A stretch of DNA of 32,626 nucleotides from a bacterium (GTDB lineage: Bacteria > SZUA-182 > DTGQ01). Location of the stretch: positions 1 through 32,626 of the forward strand of contig JAILZY010000036.1 in NCBI GenBank assembly GCA_023512255.1. The letters run 5' to 3'. Of the stretch, positions 24,383 to 32,626 are shown piece after piece (the stretch's first letter is position 1; every line of letters starts with the position of its first letter). Under the pieces are notes generated by a model. The model was given only the letters and a program-made list of their open reading frames with translations. It searched no databases and was not told the DNA's origin. The position numbers were made by a program, and so were the translations under genes.

Positions 24383-25579
24383 ATGGTGAATAAGTTATTC
24401 GTGGATCAGGTCAATGTCAAGAACAAGAGGGTCTTGGTCCGGGTGGATTTTAATGTCCCTCTCGACAGCATGGGTGAGATCAGCGATGATACCAGAATTC
24501 GGGCCGTGCTGCCTACGATTAACTACTTACTTGATGAAGGAGCAAAGGTCATTTTGATCTCCCATATGGGAAGGCCAAAAGGGAAGAGAGACCCTAAGCT
24601 CAGCCTGGCTATTGTGGCTAAACGGCTTCAGCGGCTGCTGCAAAAGGATATCCTGTTCCTGAATGACTGCATCGGCCATGAAGTGAAAGCCGCGGTTGAA
24701 AGGATGCGAAGTGGGGATGTGATTTTGTTGGAAAACCTTCGCTTCTACGCGGAAGAGGAAAAGAATGATGAAAACTTTGCCCGCCAACTAGCCGAGCTTG
24801 GCGAGGTATTTGTCAATGATGCCTTTGCCACTGCTCACCGGGCCCATGCTTCTAATGTTGGAGTATGCAAGTTTTTGTCTCCCTGTGTTGGGGGATTCCT
24901 GATGAAGAAGGAGATAACCTATTTTCAAAGCGCTATGGAACACCCGGTTCGCCCACTGGTGGCTATTTTGGGTGGGGCCAAGGTGTCTGGCAAAATCGAG
25001 GCGCTGAGAAACCTGATCAATAAGGTGGACAAAATCATTATCGGCGGTGGCATGGCCTTTACCTTTTTGAAGGCTATTGGATATGAGACCGGCAAGTCTA
25101 TGGTTGAAGAGAACATGCTCGATGTGGCCATGGAAATTTTAAAATCAGCCAAAAATCAGGGCGTCAAGCTCTATCTGCCGGTTGATGTGGTCATTGCCGA
25201 AGAGGTTGATCCACGAGCGGTTACTAAGATCGTTCCGATTCAGGAAATTCCAGCAGGCTGGATGGGTCTGGATATCGGCCCGGCTTCGACTACTCTCTTT
25301 GCCGAGGTTCTAGAAAATGCCAAGACCATTGTCTGGAACGGGCCAATGGGAGTATTTGAGATTGATGCCTTCAGTCGCGGCACTCTGGCTATGGTCAATA
25401 CGGTCGCTAACTCCTACGCCATGACCATTGTCGGCGGTGGCGATACCGATGTCGCCGTGCACCGGGTGGGAGAATCTTATAAGATATCGTATATCTCGAC
25501 CGGCGGAGGAGCATTCCTTGAGCTGCTGGAAGGAAAGGAGCTGCCGGGGATTGCTGCCCTGACCTCTAAGGAAGCCTAG
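24383..25579 (+). CDS. pgk: Phosphoglycerate kinase
   Basis: Makes ATP and 3-phosphoglycerate from 1,3-bisphosphoglycerate. The 398-residue enzyme has RVLVRVDFNVPL at about 17-28, ISHMGRPKG at about 59-67, a GGAKVSGKI hinge-region motif, and the nucleotide-binding VWNGPMGVFE and TIVGGGDT segments. The AGGGGGG upstream is close to both ATG (24383) and the next-codon GTG; either gives nearly the same product. The triple-hairpin repeat follows 12 nt after the stop. Confidence 0.97.
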   Translation: MVNKLFVDQVNVKNKRVLVRVDFNVPLDSMGEISDDTRIRAVLPTINYLLDEGAKVILISHMGRPKGKRDPKLSLAIVAKRLQRLLQKDILFLNDCIGHEVKAAVERMRSGDVILLENLRFYAEEEKNDENFARQLAELGEVFVNDAFATAHRAHASNVGVCKFLSPCVGGFLMKKEITYFQSAMEHPVRPLVAILGGAKVSGKIEALRNLINKVDKIIIGGGMAFTFLKAIGYETGKSMVEENMLDVAMEILKSAKNQGVKLYLPVDVVIAEEVDPRAVTKIVPIQEIPAGWMGLDIGPASTTLFAEVLENAKTIVWNGPMGVFEIDAFSRGTLAMVNTVANSYAMTIVGGGDTDVAVHRVGESYKISYISTGGGAFLELLEGKELPGIAALTSKEA

Positions 25580-25591
25580 CGGTGAGTGGAG

Positions 25592-25719
25592 AAGGGGAAA
25601 ACCCTTTTGAAAAAGGGTTTTCCCCTTATACCCCTTTCCTAAAACTTTAATATCTTAATATTAAAGTTTTAGGAGGATGGTTTGGAAGGAACCCTTATTG
25701 AATAAGGGTTCCTTCCAAA
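25592..25719 (+). repeat. Triple-hairpin dispersed element, copy B
   Basis: 128 bp, the same length and orientation as copy A at 1208-1335. Stem 1 is 17 bp (25592-25608 with 25611-25627), stem 2 is 16 bp (25638-25653 with 25658-25673) and stem 3 is 19 bp around a single G (25681-25699 with 25701-25719). Spacers between stems are the same lengths as in copy A (10 and 7 nt), and the second spacer AGGATGG is identical. It fills most of the 170-bp pgk/tpiA gap and leaves the tpiA ribosome binding site intact. Confidence 0.88.
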
Positions 25720-25749
25720 ATCACTAAGATAAATAGTCGAGGAGAGTGT

Positions 25750-26529
25750 ATGCGAAAACCTATCATTGCTGGAAATTGGAAGATGTATAAAACCGTGGCC
25801 GAATCTGTGGATCTGGTAAACAGGCTGAAAGAGTCTTTAAAAGAGGTCTTTGCCAGCAAAATTGATGTTGTGGTCGCACCAGTCTACACCTCTTTGTATG
25901 CTGTTTCTAAGGTATTGAGTGGCCACTGGATAGCTTTGAGTGCTCAGGATGTTTTCTGGGAGATGGAGGGGGCTTACACGGGAGAGGTTTCCCCGATTAT
26001 GTTAAAGGATTGCGGCTGTAGCTACACGATTATCGGGCACTCTGAAAGGCGGCAGTATTTTGGTGAGACTGATGAAACAGTAAATAGAAAGCTACGTGCT
26101 GCCTTGCAGGCTGGGCTATATCCGATTGTTTGCGTAGGTGAAACTCTAAATGAGCGCGAGCAGGGGGAAACCTTTCAGGTCGTAGACAGGCAGGTCCGAA
26201 GGTGTCTGGCTGAGGTCAGCCCGGCAGATATGCAAAAGGTCATCATTGCCTATGAGCCGGTTTGGGCCATTGGCACAGGGAAGACAGCCACTCCTGAGCA
26301 AGCCAATGAAGTTCATGCCTTTATCCGTGATTTGGTATTTCGCCTCTATGGCACTCAGGTTGCCGATCAGCTTCGCATTCAGTATGGCGGAAGCGTCAAA
26401 CCTGAAAATACTAAAGGGTTAATGGAGCAGCCCGACATTGACGGCGCTCTGGTTGGTGGGGCTAGCCTGAAAGCAGATTCCTTCACAGCCATTGTCATGG
26501 GAGCACTAGCTGCTATGGGCAAGGGGTGA
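25750..26529 (+). CDS. tpiA: Triosephosphate isomerase
   Basis: Interconverts dihydroxyacetone phosphate and glyceraldehyde 3-phosphate. The 259-residue TIM barrel has Lys11 (GNWKM), His97 (IIGHSERR), Glu169 (AYEPVWAIGTGK) and the phosphate-binding YGGSVKPEN, all active-site elements. GAGGAG is well spaced before the ATG. It is the last gene of the long plus-strand run and is convergent with rodA. Confidence 0.97.
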   Translation: MRKPIIAGNWKMYKTVAESVDLVNRLKESLKEVFASKIDVVVAPVYTSLYAVSKVLSGHWIALSAQDVFWEMEGAYTGEVSPIMLKDCGCSYTIIGHSERRQYFGETDETVNRKLRAALQAGLYPIVCVGETLNEREQGETFQVVDRQVRRCLAEVSPADMQKVIIAYEPVWAIGTGKTATPEQANEVHAFIRDLVFRLYGTQVADQLRIQYGGSVKPENTKGLMEQPDIDGALVGGASLKADSFTAIVMGALAAMGKG

Positions 26530-26533
26530 AGAC

Positions 26534-26571
26534 AAGGGATGTAGAATATTCCCTTTGAGCTTTCTTTTTTT
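26534..26571 (+). terminator. Probable terminator after tpiA
   Basis: AAGGGA (26534-26539) pairs with TCCCTT (26550-26555) across a 10-nt loop. TGAGC and then TTTCTTTTTTT follow. It lies in the 56-bp gap between the convergent tpiA and rodA. The stem is short but the T-run is clear. Confidence 0.5.
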
Positions 26572-26585
26572 GTGGTGTAAGGGGG

Positions 26586-27680
26586 CTAACTGAATCGGCG
26601 CATACGGATATTGAGCAGGATGCCGACAGCCACCATGTTGGTCAGTAGGGATGTCCCACCATAGCTTAAAAAGGGTAGCGGTATTCCGGTAACCGGCATA
26701 AGACCGACCACCATACCGACATTAGTGATTACATGGAAAGCGAACATACTGATAACGCCCATAGCCATAATTGTGCCCAGCCGATCCTTGGCATGGAGTG
26801 CACAGTCAATTCCCTTGAGGATGAGGAACAAAAAGAGCCCGATGACCACAATGCAGCCTAAAAATCCCCACTCTTCGGCCAGTACGGAAAAAATAAAGTC
26901 TGTATGGTGCTGAGGGATGAATCGAAGCTGACTTTGGGTTCCAGCCAGGAATCCCCGACCGAGTGCTCCCCCTGAGCCGACGGCGATTTTTGATTGGAGC
27001 ACCTGATAGCCGATTCCCAAGGGATCAAGATTTGGTTTGGCAAAGCTCAGAATGCGGTTGACCTGATAAGGCTTAAGATGCCGCCAGATAATCGGAATCG
27101 CCCCCAAACCGCAAACCACCAAAAGAATCAGCCACCGCAAGGGGACCTCAGCCACAAGAAGCATAATCATGAAAATTGGCAGCAGCATGAGCGCAGAGCC
27201 CAGATCTGGCTGTTTTACTACCAGCCCCAGCGGAATGCCGAGCAGAATAAGCAAGCAGATTATCTCCCGTAACCCAATATCTTCCGGCTGATGCCGGGAG
27301 AGGTAGCCAGCCAAGATTAGAATCAGTATAACCTTGCTGAACTCTGAGGGTTGGATTGAGATGCCCATAAAGTTGATCCAGCGACTGACACCAGCTCGGA
27401 CCCCTCCTGCAACCAGAACGTAGATCAAAAGGAGATTATCTAAGATATAGAAAAATATTCCGTAGCGGATAAGTCGGTGATAATCGATGCTGATGGTTAT
27501 CAAAAGAGCGATCAGGCCAAATATCGCCCACCAGATTTGCTTCTGATAGAGGCCTCTGGTGGCTGCACTGGGAGCATTGTGGGTGGCGCTATAGATTTGG
27601 ACCGTTCCGCAGATGATTAGAAGACAAACTGCGGTCAGCAAAGGCCAGTCGAAGTTAGTCAACAAGCGGCGATCAAACAT
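26586..27680 (-). CDS. rodA: Peptidoglycan glycosyltransferase RodA (SEDS family)
   Basis: Polymerises glycan strands from lipid II in the elongasome together with PBP2. The 364-residue protein has about ten membrane helices. SEDS signatures are WINFMGISIQPSEFSK (about 109-124), KQPDLGSALMLLPI, and the C-terminal PLPFLSYGGTSL. RodA rather than FtsW is supported by overlap with the PBP2 gene (8 nt) and by the mre genes upstream. GGAG lies upstream of the ATG. It is the last gene of the operon. Confidence 0.96.
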   Translation of the reverse strand: MFDRRLLTNFDWPLLTAVCLLIICGTVQIYSATHNAPSAATRGLYQKQIWWAIFGLIALLITISIDYHRLIRYGIFFYILDNLLLIYVLVAGGVRAGVSRWINFMGISIQPSEFSKVILILILAGYLSRHQPEDIGLREIICLLILLGIPLGLVVKQPDLGSALMLLPIFMIMLLVAEVPLRWLILLVVCGLGAIPIIWRHLKPYQVNRILSFAKPNLDPLGIGYQVLQSKIAVGSGGALGRGFLAGTQSQLRFIPQHHTDFIFSVLAEEWGFLGCIVVIGLFLFLILKGIDCALHAKDRLGTIMAMGVISMFAFHVITNVGMVVGLMPVTGIPLPFLSYGGTSLLTNMVAVGILLNIRMRRFS

Positions 27681-29637
27681 GCCCTGGGGCTCCTTTTGTG
27701 TTTTTCTGGGTTGAGGTTTCTGGGTTTTCTTGGGGTGTTGAGGTTTTTGGATTTTCCTGGGGTAAAGTTTCTGGATTTCCCCGGGTTGAGGTAGATTCTG
27801 GACTGCCTTGTTTTACTGCGGCTCTCTCTTGTTTTAGCTGAAAGTACTTAAGAAAGATCTCCCGGGCCAGAGGCGCACAGGCAGCCCCACCCTTGCCACC
27901 ATGCTCAACAAAGACCGCTACGGCAATTTCAGGGTTTTCAAACGGAGCATAACCGCAAAACCAGGCATGGTCCTTTAGCTCATCCGGCAGGTCATCCTTT
28001 TCAGAATGATCCCGCAGACTAACAATCTGCGCGGTTCCGGTCTTTCCGGCCACCTTAATGTCGGGGAGCATGGCTCTGGCACCGGTGCCATACTCATTGA
28101 CTACACCAAACATACCCAAGCGGACTATATCCAAGGTTTTTCGGGAAATGTTTAACCTCCGTATGACCAGTGGTGGAATCTTTTGGATCACCTCCCCTTG
28201 GCTGTTGAGGACATAGAGAACCAGCTGAGGGCAGTACAGAGTGCCCCCATTGGCTACGGTGGCCATGAGATTGGCCGCCTGGAGAGGAGTAACGGAAATG
28301 AACCCCTGGCCGATCGACATGGATAGGGTATCTCCAGGATACCATTTGGTCTTGAGAGCCTTAAGTTTCCAGGCCGGAGTGGGAATAAATCCTGACTCTT
28401 CATTGTCAAGTAAAATGCCGGTCTGCTGCCCAAGGCCGAAGAGCTGAGCATAGTGGGCGATATTTTCTGCGCCAATCTTGGCTCCGGCCTGATAAAAAAA
28501 GACATTGCACGAGCGGACAATGGCCTGATGCAGGGATATTCGGCCATGTCCCTCTTTTTTCCAGCATTTCCAGTTCCATCGTCCGATACTTATACTTCCC
28601 CCGCAATAGAAAGTGGTTGATTCACTCAGCACCCCTTCCTCAAGGCCAGCAATGGAGACAATGATCTTGAAAACAGAGCCAGGCGGATATTGACTCTGTA
28701 TGGCTCTGTTCTGTAAAGGGTATAAGGGATTGTGGATGAGCTCAGACCATTCCTTCTGACTTATCCCCGAGGCAAAGGAGTTTGGATTGAACGATGGACG
28801 ACTAGCCATGGCTAAGACCTCGCCGGTTCGAGGATCCAAGGCTACAATAGCCCCAGCTTTGTCCTTGAGGAGCTCCTCGGCCAGCTTTTGCAGCTCAAGA
28901 TCGAGAGCCAAAACTAGGTTATCTCCCGCTTTCGGTGCCTCATAGCCCAGGACCTGCATTTCTCTTCCCCAGGCATCTACCTCAATTTGCTTGCCCCCAT
29001 CTTGTCCCATCAAAAATCGATTACAGACCTTTTCCAAACCAAACTGGCCTATTTGATCTCCTGGATGAACATTCTTATAGATCTCCTGATGCAATTGCCG
29101 CTCGGAGATCTCGCCTACATAGCCAAGGACATGAGCTGCTAGCTCGTTTTCAGGATAACTTCGAACCGTCCCTACCTCTACATTTACTCCTGGCAGGTTT
29201 AGCTTTAATTCCTCTATGGCCGCGACCTCAAAAAATGATAGGTCTTTTTTCAAAATGATCTCTCTGTATGGTCCCCAGCGGGGAGCAGAGCGAATCTTTT
29301 CATGGAGCTTGTCCGCTGGGATATTCAGTATCTTGCTCAGTATGTCGATTTCCCTGTCTAGATCACCGGTATCTTCCAAAACAATCGTGGCCTGATAGGA
29401 TGGCCGGGTAGCGCTTAAGACCTTCCGGTTCCGATCATAAATAATCCCTCGGGGGGCAGGGATTCTAACCAGACGAATCCGGTTATTCTGGGAAAGAGCC
29501 AGATACTTATCACCCTGGATAATCTGCATAAACAGAATGCGAATCGTAATGGTGAAAAAGGCGGCCAGGATGAATCCGGTTACTAGGATGACTCTTCGGA
29601 AAAGATGCTCGTTTCTATCCTGTGTTAATTCGGTCAT
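27673..29637 (-). CDS. mrdA: Penicillin-binding protein 2 (peptidoglycan transpeptidase)
   Basis: Elongasome transpeptidase that cross-links peptidoglycan made by RodA. The 654-residue protein has an N-terminal anchor helix at about 14-36, a pedestal region with PRGIIYDRN (62-70), and the transpeptidase domain: SVFK (Ser321), SCN (376-378) and KTG (532-534). The last 45 residues are an odd low-complexity tail rich in E, N, P, T, S with repeats such as QENPKTST and QENPETST, encoded by near-tandem DNA at 27673-27813. The gene overlaps mreD upstream by 23 nt and rodA downstream. Confidence 0.95.
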   Translation of the reverse strand: MTELTQDRNEHLFRRVILVTGFILAAFFTITIRILFMQIIQGDKYLALSQNNRIRLVRIPAPRGIIYDRNRKVLSATRPSYQATIVLEDTGDLDREIDILSKILNIPADKLHEKIRSAPRWGPYREIILKKDLSFFEVAAIEELKLNLPGVNVEVGTVRSYPENELAAHVLGYVGEISERQLHQEIYKNVHPGDQIGQFGLEKVCNRFLMGQDGGKQIEVDAWGREMQVLGYEAPKAGDNLVLALDLELQKLAEELLKDKAGAIVALDPRTGEVLAMASRPSFNPNSFASGISQKEWSELIHNPLYPLQNRAIQSQYPPGSVFKIIVSIAGLEEGVLSESTTFYCGGSISIGRWNWKCWKKEGHGRISLHQAIVRSCNVFFYQAGAKIGAENIAHYAQLFGLGQQTGILLDNEESGFIPTPAWKLKALKTKWYPGDTLSMSIGQGFISVTPLQAANLMATVANGGTLYCPQLVLYVLNSQGEVIQKIPPLVIRRLNISRKTLDIVRLGMFGVVNEYGTGARAMLPDIKVAGKTGTAQIVSLRDHSEKDDLPDELKDHAWFCGYAPFENPEIAVAVFVEHGGKGGAACAPLAREIFLKYFQLKQERAAVKQGSPESTSTRGNPETLPQENPKTSTPQENPETSTQKNTKGAPGHV

Positions 29638-30133
29638 CTTCTAAGATCCATCTTCTGTGAAGCAGATTGATAATCCAGAAAAGAATTGGAGTCAAGATCA
29701 TATTGTAGACAGCCTCAGGTAGAATCAGCTCGACTATGGTTTCATGGATGCCTCGGTTTAGGTGAAAAATCTGGAGAACTACAAGAAAGAAAAAGCCTTC
29801 CACCAGGGAGAACAAAAAGATCAGGAGCATTTGAACAACCGGATTTCTCGTATTCAGCCTTCTTTCCGCCTTTTTACAGAGATATCCGAACAGGGTTTTG
29901 GTCAAGGCGTTCGTTCCCAGGATGCCGACGGAAAGTACATCCTGCAGGAACCCTAACAGAAACCCCAGGCAGGTGCCTACCTCCTCCTCCCATCGCAGGC
30001 TAATATAGCAGACGACAATCAAGACCAGGTCAGGTTTGATGCCCGAAATGACCAAAATATTGAGAGCTGTACTCTGGAAAAATACTGAAGCCAGAATAAG
30101 CATAAAGAAAAATAAGAAATTTTTCAGGGTCAT
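29615..30133 (-). CDS. mreD: Rod shape-determining protein MreD
   Basis: Integral membrane partner of MreC in the elongasome. The 172-residue product is strongly hydrophobic with about five or six helices and shows the family pattern IKPDLVLIVVCYISLRWEEE followed by GFLLGFLQDVLS. MreD proteins are poorly conserved, so the call also rests on position between mreC and mrdA. A 118-bp gap to mreC contains a hairpin directly after the mreC stop. Confidence 0.9.
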   Translation of the reverse strand: MTLKNFLFFFMLILASVFFQSTALNILVISGIKPDLVLIVVCYISLRWEEEVGTCLGFLLGFLQDVLSVGILGTNALTKTLFGYLCKKAERRLNTRNPVVQMLLIFLFSLVEGFFFLVVLQIFHLNRGIHETIVELILPEAVYNMILTPILFWIINLLHRRWILEDDRINTG

Positions 30134-30235
30134 ATATTATAACTCTAAGACCGATGTCTAAGACTGCCTTCATGAGCCTAAAAACACAGGAAAAGAGGAG
30201 CCAATCGGGTATATCACCTTTGTGGCCCGTGTTGT

Positions 30236-30252
30236 GCCCTCAAAAAGAGGGC
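30236..30252 (-). other. Stem-loop immediately after the mreC stop
   Basis: GCCCTC and GAGGGC form a 6-bp GC-rich stem with a 5-nt loop; on the minus strand it starts at the last base of the mreC stop codon. No U-tract follows, so it is more likely to affect RNA stability or mreC/mreD expression ratio than to terminate (inference). Confidence 0.5.
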
Positions 30253-31076
30253 TAAAATTTCGGGGTTCTCTTGATTATAAAAACCTCTTCAAGGTTTGAA
30301 ATCTTTGCCTCTGGGACTACCTCAACATACTGAAAGAGATCGTAATTATTTTTCTGGATCTTGCTGACTACACCAACCACTAACCCTTTTGGGAAAACTC
30401 CACCGATACCAGAGGTAATAACCCGATCTCCTATCCTGATGTCAAAATCCTTGCCAGCGTATTTGATAATACAGTAATCTTTGCCGCTTCCGGCCGCGAT
30501 CCCTTCGGCGCGGCTTCTTTGGATCAAGACTGCTACGCTGCTGTGGATATCGTTGATCAACAGTACCTTGGCGGTATGGTTGGTTACTTCCTGGATCTTG
30601 CCGACAACTCCATTGTAGGTAACCACAGGCATATTTACAGCCACACCATCCATACTGCCCTTGTCCAGCAAGACACTTTTGCACCAGTTGGTAGAGTCCT
30701 TGCCGATGATCTGAGCAGAAAAGGTAGGCTCTTCGATCTGCTCACGAAAATCGAGCAACTTACGGAGACGTTTATTGGCCTCTACCGCCTCAATATACTG
30801 ATTATTTAAATTTTTCAAAAGTTCGATCTGTCGCTTAAGTTCCTTGTTTTCCTGGCGGACCCCTACCAAGGCAATATAGTCTGACCAGATCAGTTTAGCA
30901 CTGCGAACCATAGACACGGATATCTTATGGATCGAAGAGAACAGGGTAATAGTTGATCGAAGTAGGGAATAAGCTTTCTTGCCCTGAAAGCCTTGAAACA
31001 TAATTAAGAAAATGGATATCAAGAGGAAAAAAACCAGGAGGGAGAAAGAACGATGCTTATCCAGATTTAAATCCAT
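30252..31076 (-). CDS. mreC: Rod shape-determining protein MreC
   Basis: Bitopic scaffold that links MreB to PBP2 in the periplasm. The 274-residue protein has a short cytoplasmic N-terminus, one helix at about 11-27, a coiled coil at about 70-112 (NKELKRQIELLKNLNNQY and following) and the two-barrel MreC domain with GVVGKIQEVTNHTAKVLLI and VITSGIGGVFPKGLVVG. Length is normal. The ATG has a weak AAGAGAA upstream. Gap to mreB is 145 bp. Confidence 0.95.
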   Translation of the reverse strand: MDLNLDKHRSFSLLVFFLLISIFLIMFQGFQGKKAYSLLRSTITLFSSIHKISVSMVRSAKLIWSDYIALVGVRQENKELKRQIELLKNLNNQYIEAVEANKRLRKLLDFREQIEEPTFSAQIIGKDSTNWCKSVLLDKGSMDGVAVNMPVVTYNGVVGKIQEVTNHTAKVLLINDIHSSVAVLIQRSRAEGIAAGSGKDYCIIKYAGKDFDIRIGDRVITSGIGGVFPKGLVVGVVSKIQKNNYDLFQYVEVVPEAKISNLEEVFIIKRTPKF

Positions 31077-31150
31077 GACCCAAGGTTCTCTTCTTTCCCA
31101 GGCTCAAGTTGAGCCCCGGACAATATTCAAGCCGATGGCGAAGTCTCTCC

Positions 31151-31190
31151 AAGATAACTTATGACACGATAAGATAACTTATGCCACGAT
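31151..31190. repeat. 20-bp tandem duplication between mreB and mreC
   Basis: Two adjacent 20-nt copies (31151-31170 and 31171-31190) beginning AAGATAACTTATG differ at one base (GACACGAT versus GCCACGAT). A partial third copy, ACTTTATGAG, follows. It lies in the transcribed spacer of the mre operon. Confidence 0.88.
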
Positions 31191-31221
31191 ACTTTATGAG
31201 TTTATACCAATATTGTGAGCG

Positions 31222-32447
<1,226 letters not shown>

Positions 32448-32551
32448 TCAGATTTAAAAACATTTACTAAGTTATTGTTTTGAGCTACCAAAAATCTTTC
32501 TCATTCTAACAAAAACATCTCACTGACGCAAGAGGAAAAGAATGTCCAAAG

Positions 32552-32624
32552 CAGATGTTCCCCATGTTGAAAAAATAATGTTGAAAATATAAAGGGGAGG
32601 AGAGAAAATAAAGAGAGAAGAAAG
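32552..32624 (-). repeat. Right copy of terminal 73-bp inverted repeat
   Basis: Exact reverse complement of bases 1-73, ending two bases before the end of the window. On this strand it contains ATGTTGAAAAAATA followed directly by ATGTTGAAAATATA, a 14-bp tandem pair with one mismatch, then a purine-rich tract. It lies upstream of the mre operon. Confidence 0.9.
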
Positions 32625-32626
32625 TT

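Overview
The window reads as a piece of the core chromosome of a Gram-negative, rod-shaped bacterium. It carries the LPS/lipid A genes lpxC, lptF and lptG, the rod-shape cluster mreB-mreC-mreD-mrdA-rodA, and a periplasmic multiheme cytochrome with c3-like heme spacing. Gene content and order (rng-rplU-rpmA-obgE-proB-proA-nadD-rsfS-rlmH-apgM), together with the cytochrome, fit a deltaproteobacterial/Desulfobacterota-like lineage. This placement is inference; there is no rRNA or other direct taxonomic marker. I see no tRNA, rRNA, CRISPR array, transposase or phage gene.

Layout. 1-6155, minus strand: lptG, lptF, a c3-type cytochrome with a near-perfect sigma70-type promoter, then an M16 peptidase pair (one catalytic, one lipoprotein without the zinc site). 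6458-9601, plus strand: a secreted S8 protease and lpxC. 9824-12446, minus strand: speD-pdaD-speE-speB, which together encode every step from arginine to spermidine. 12787-13005, plus: a small Nfu-type Fe-S protein. 13006-13535: gene-free, with two adjoining inverted-repeat modules. 13536-26529, plus: a long co-directional run covering RNA processing and ribosome assembly (rng, rplU, rpmA, obgE, rsfS, rlmH), proline synthesis (proB, proA), NAD synthesis (nadD), a ComF-type protein and lower glycolysis (apgM, gapA, pgk, tpiA). 26586-32244, minus: the rod-shape/elongasome operon mreB-mreC-mreD-mrdA-rodA, convergent with tpiA.

The genes are ordinary; the interest is mostly between them. (1) A 128-bp element made of three consecutive hairpins occurs twice, 24 kb apart (lptF/lptG and pgk/tpiA gaps), with paired compensatory differences in its stems. 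(2) The first and last 73 bases are perfect inverted copies of each other, so the sequence starts and stops inside one repeat family. (3) Two tandem inverted-repeat modules separated by TTAG lie upstream of rng. (4) The speD leader has two mutually exclusive hairpins and a six-codon mini-ORF ending 3 nt before speD. (5) Many intergenic regions carry two-copy tandem duplications of 13-20 bp.
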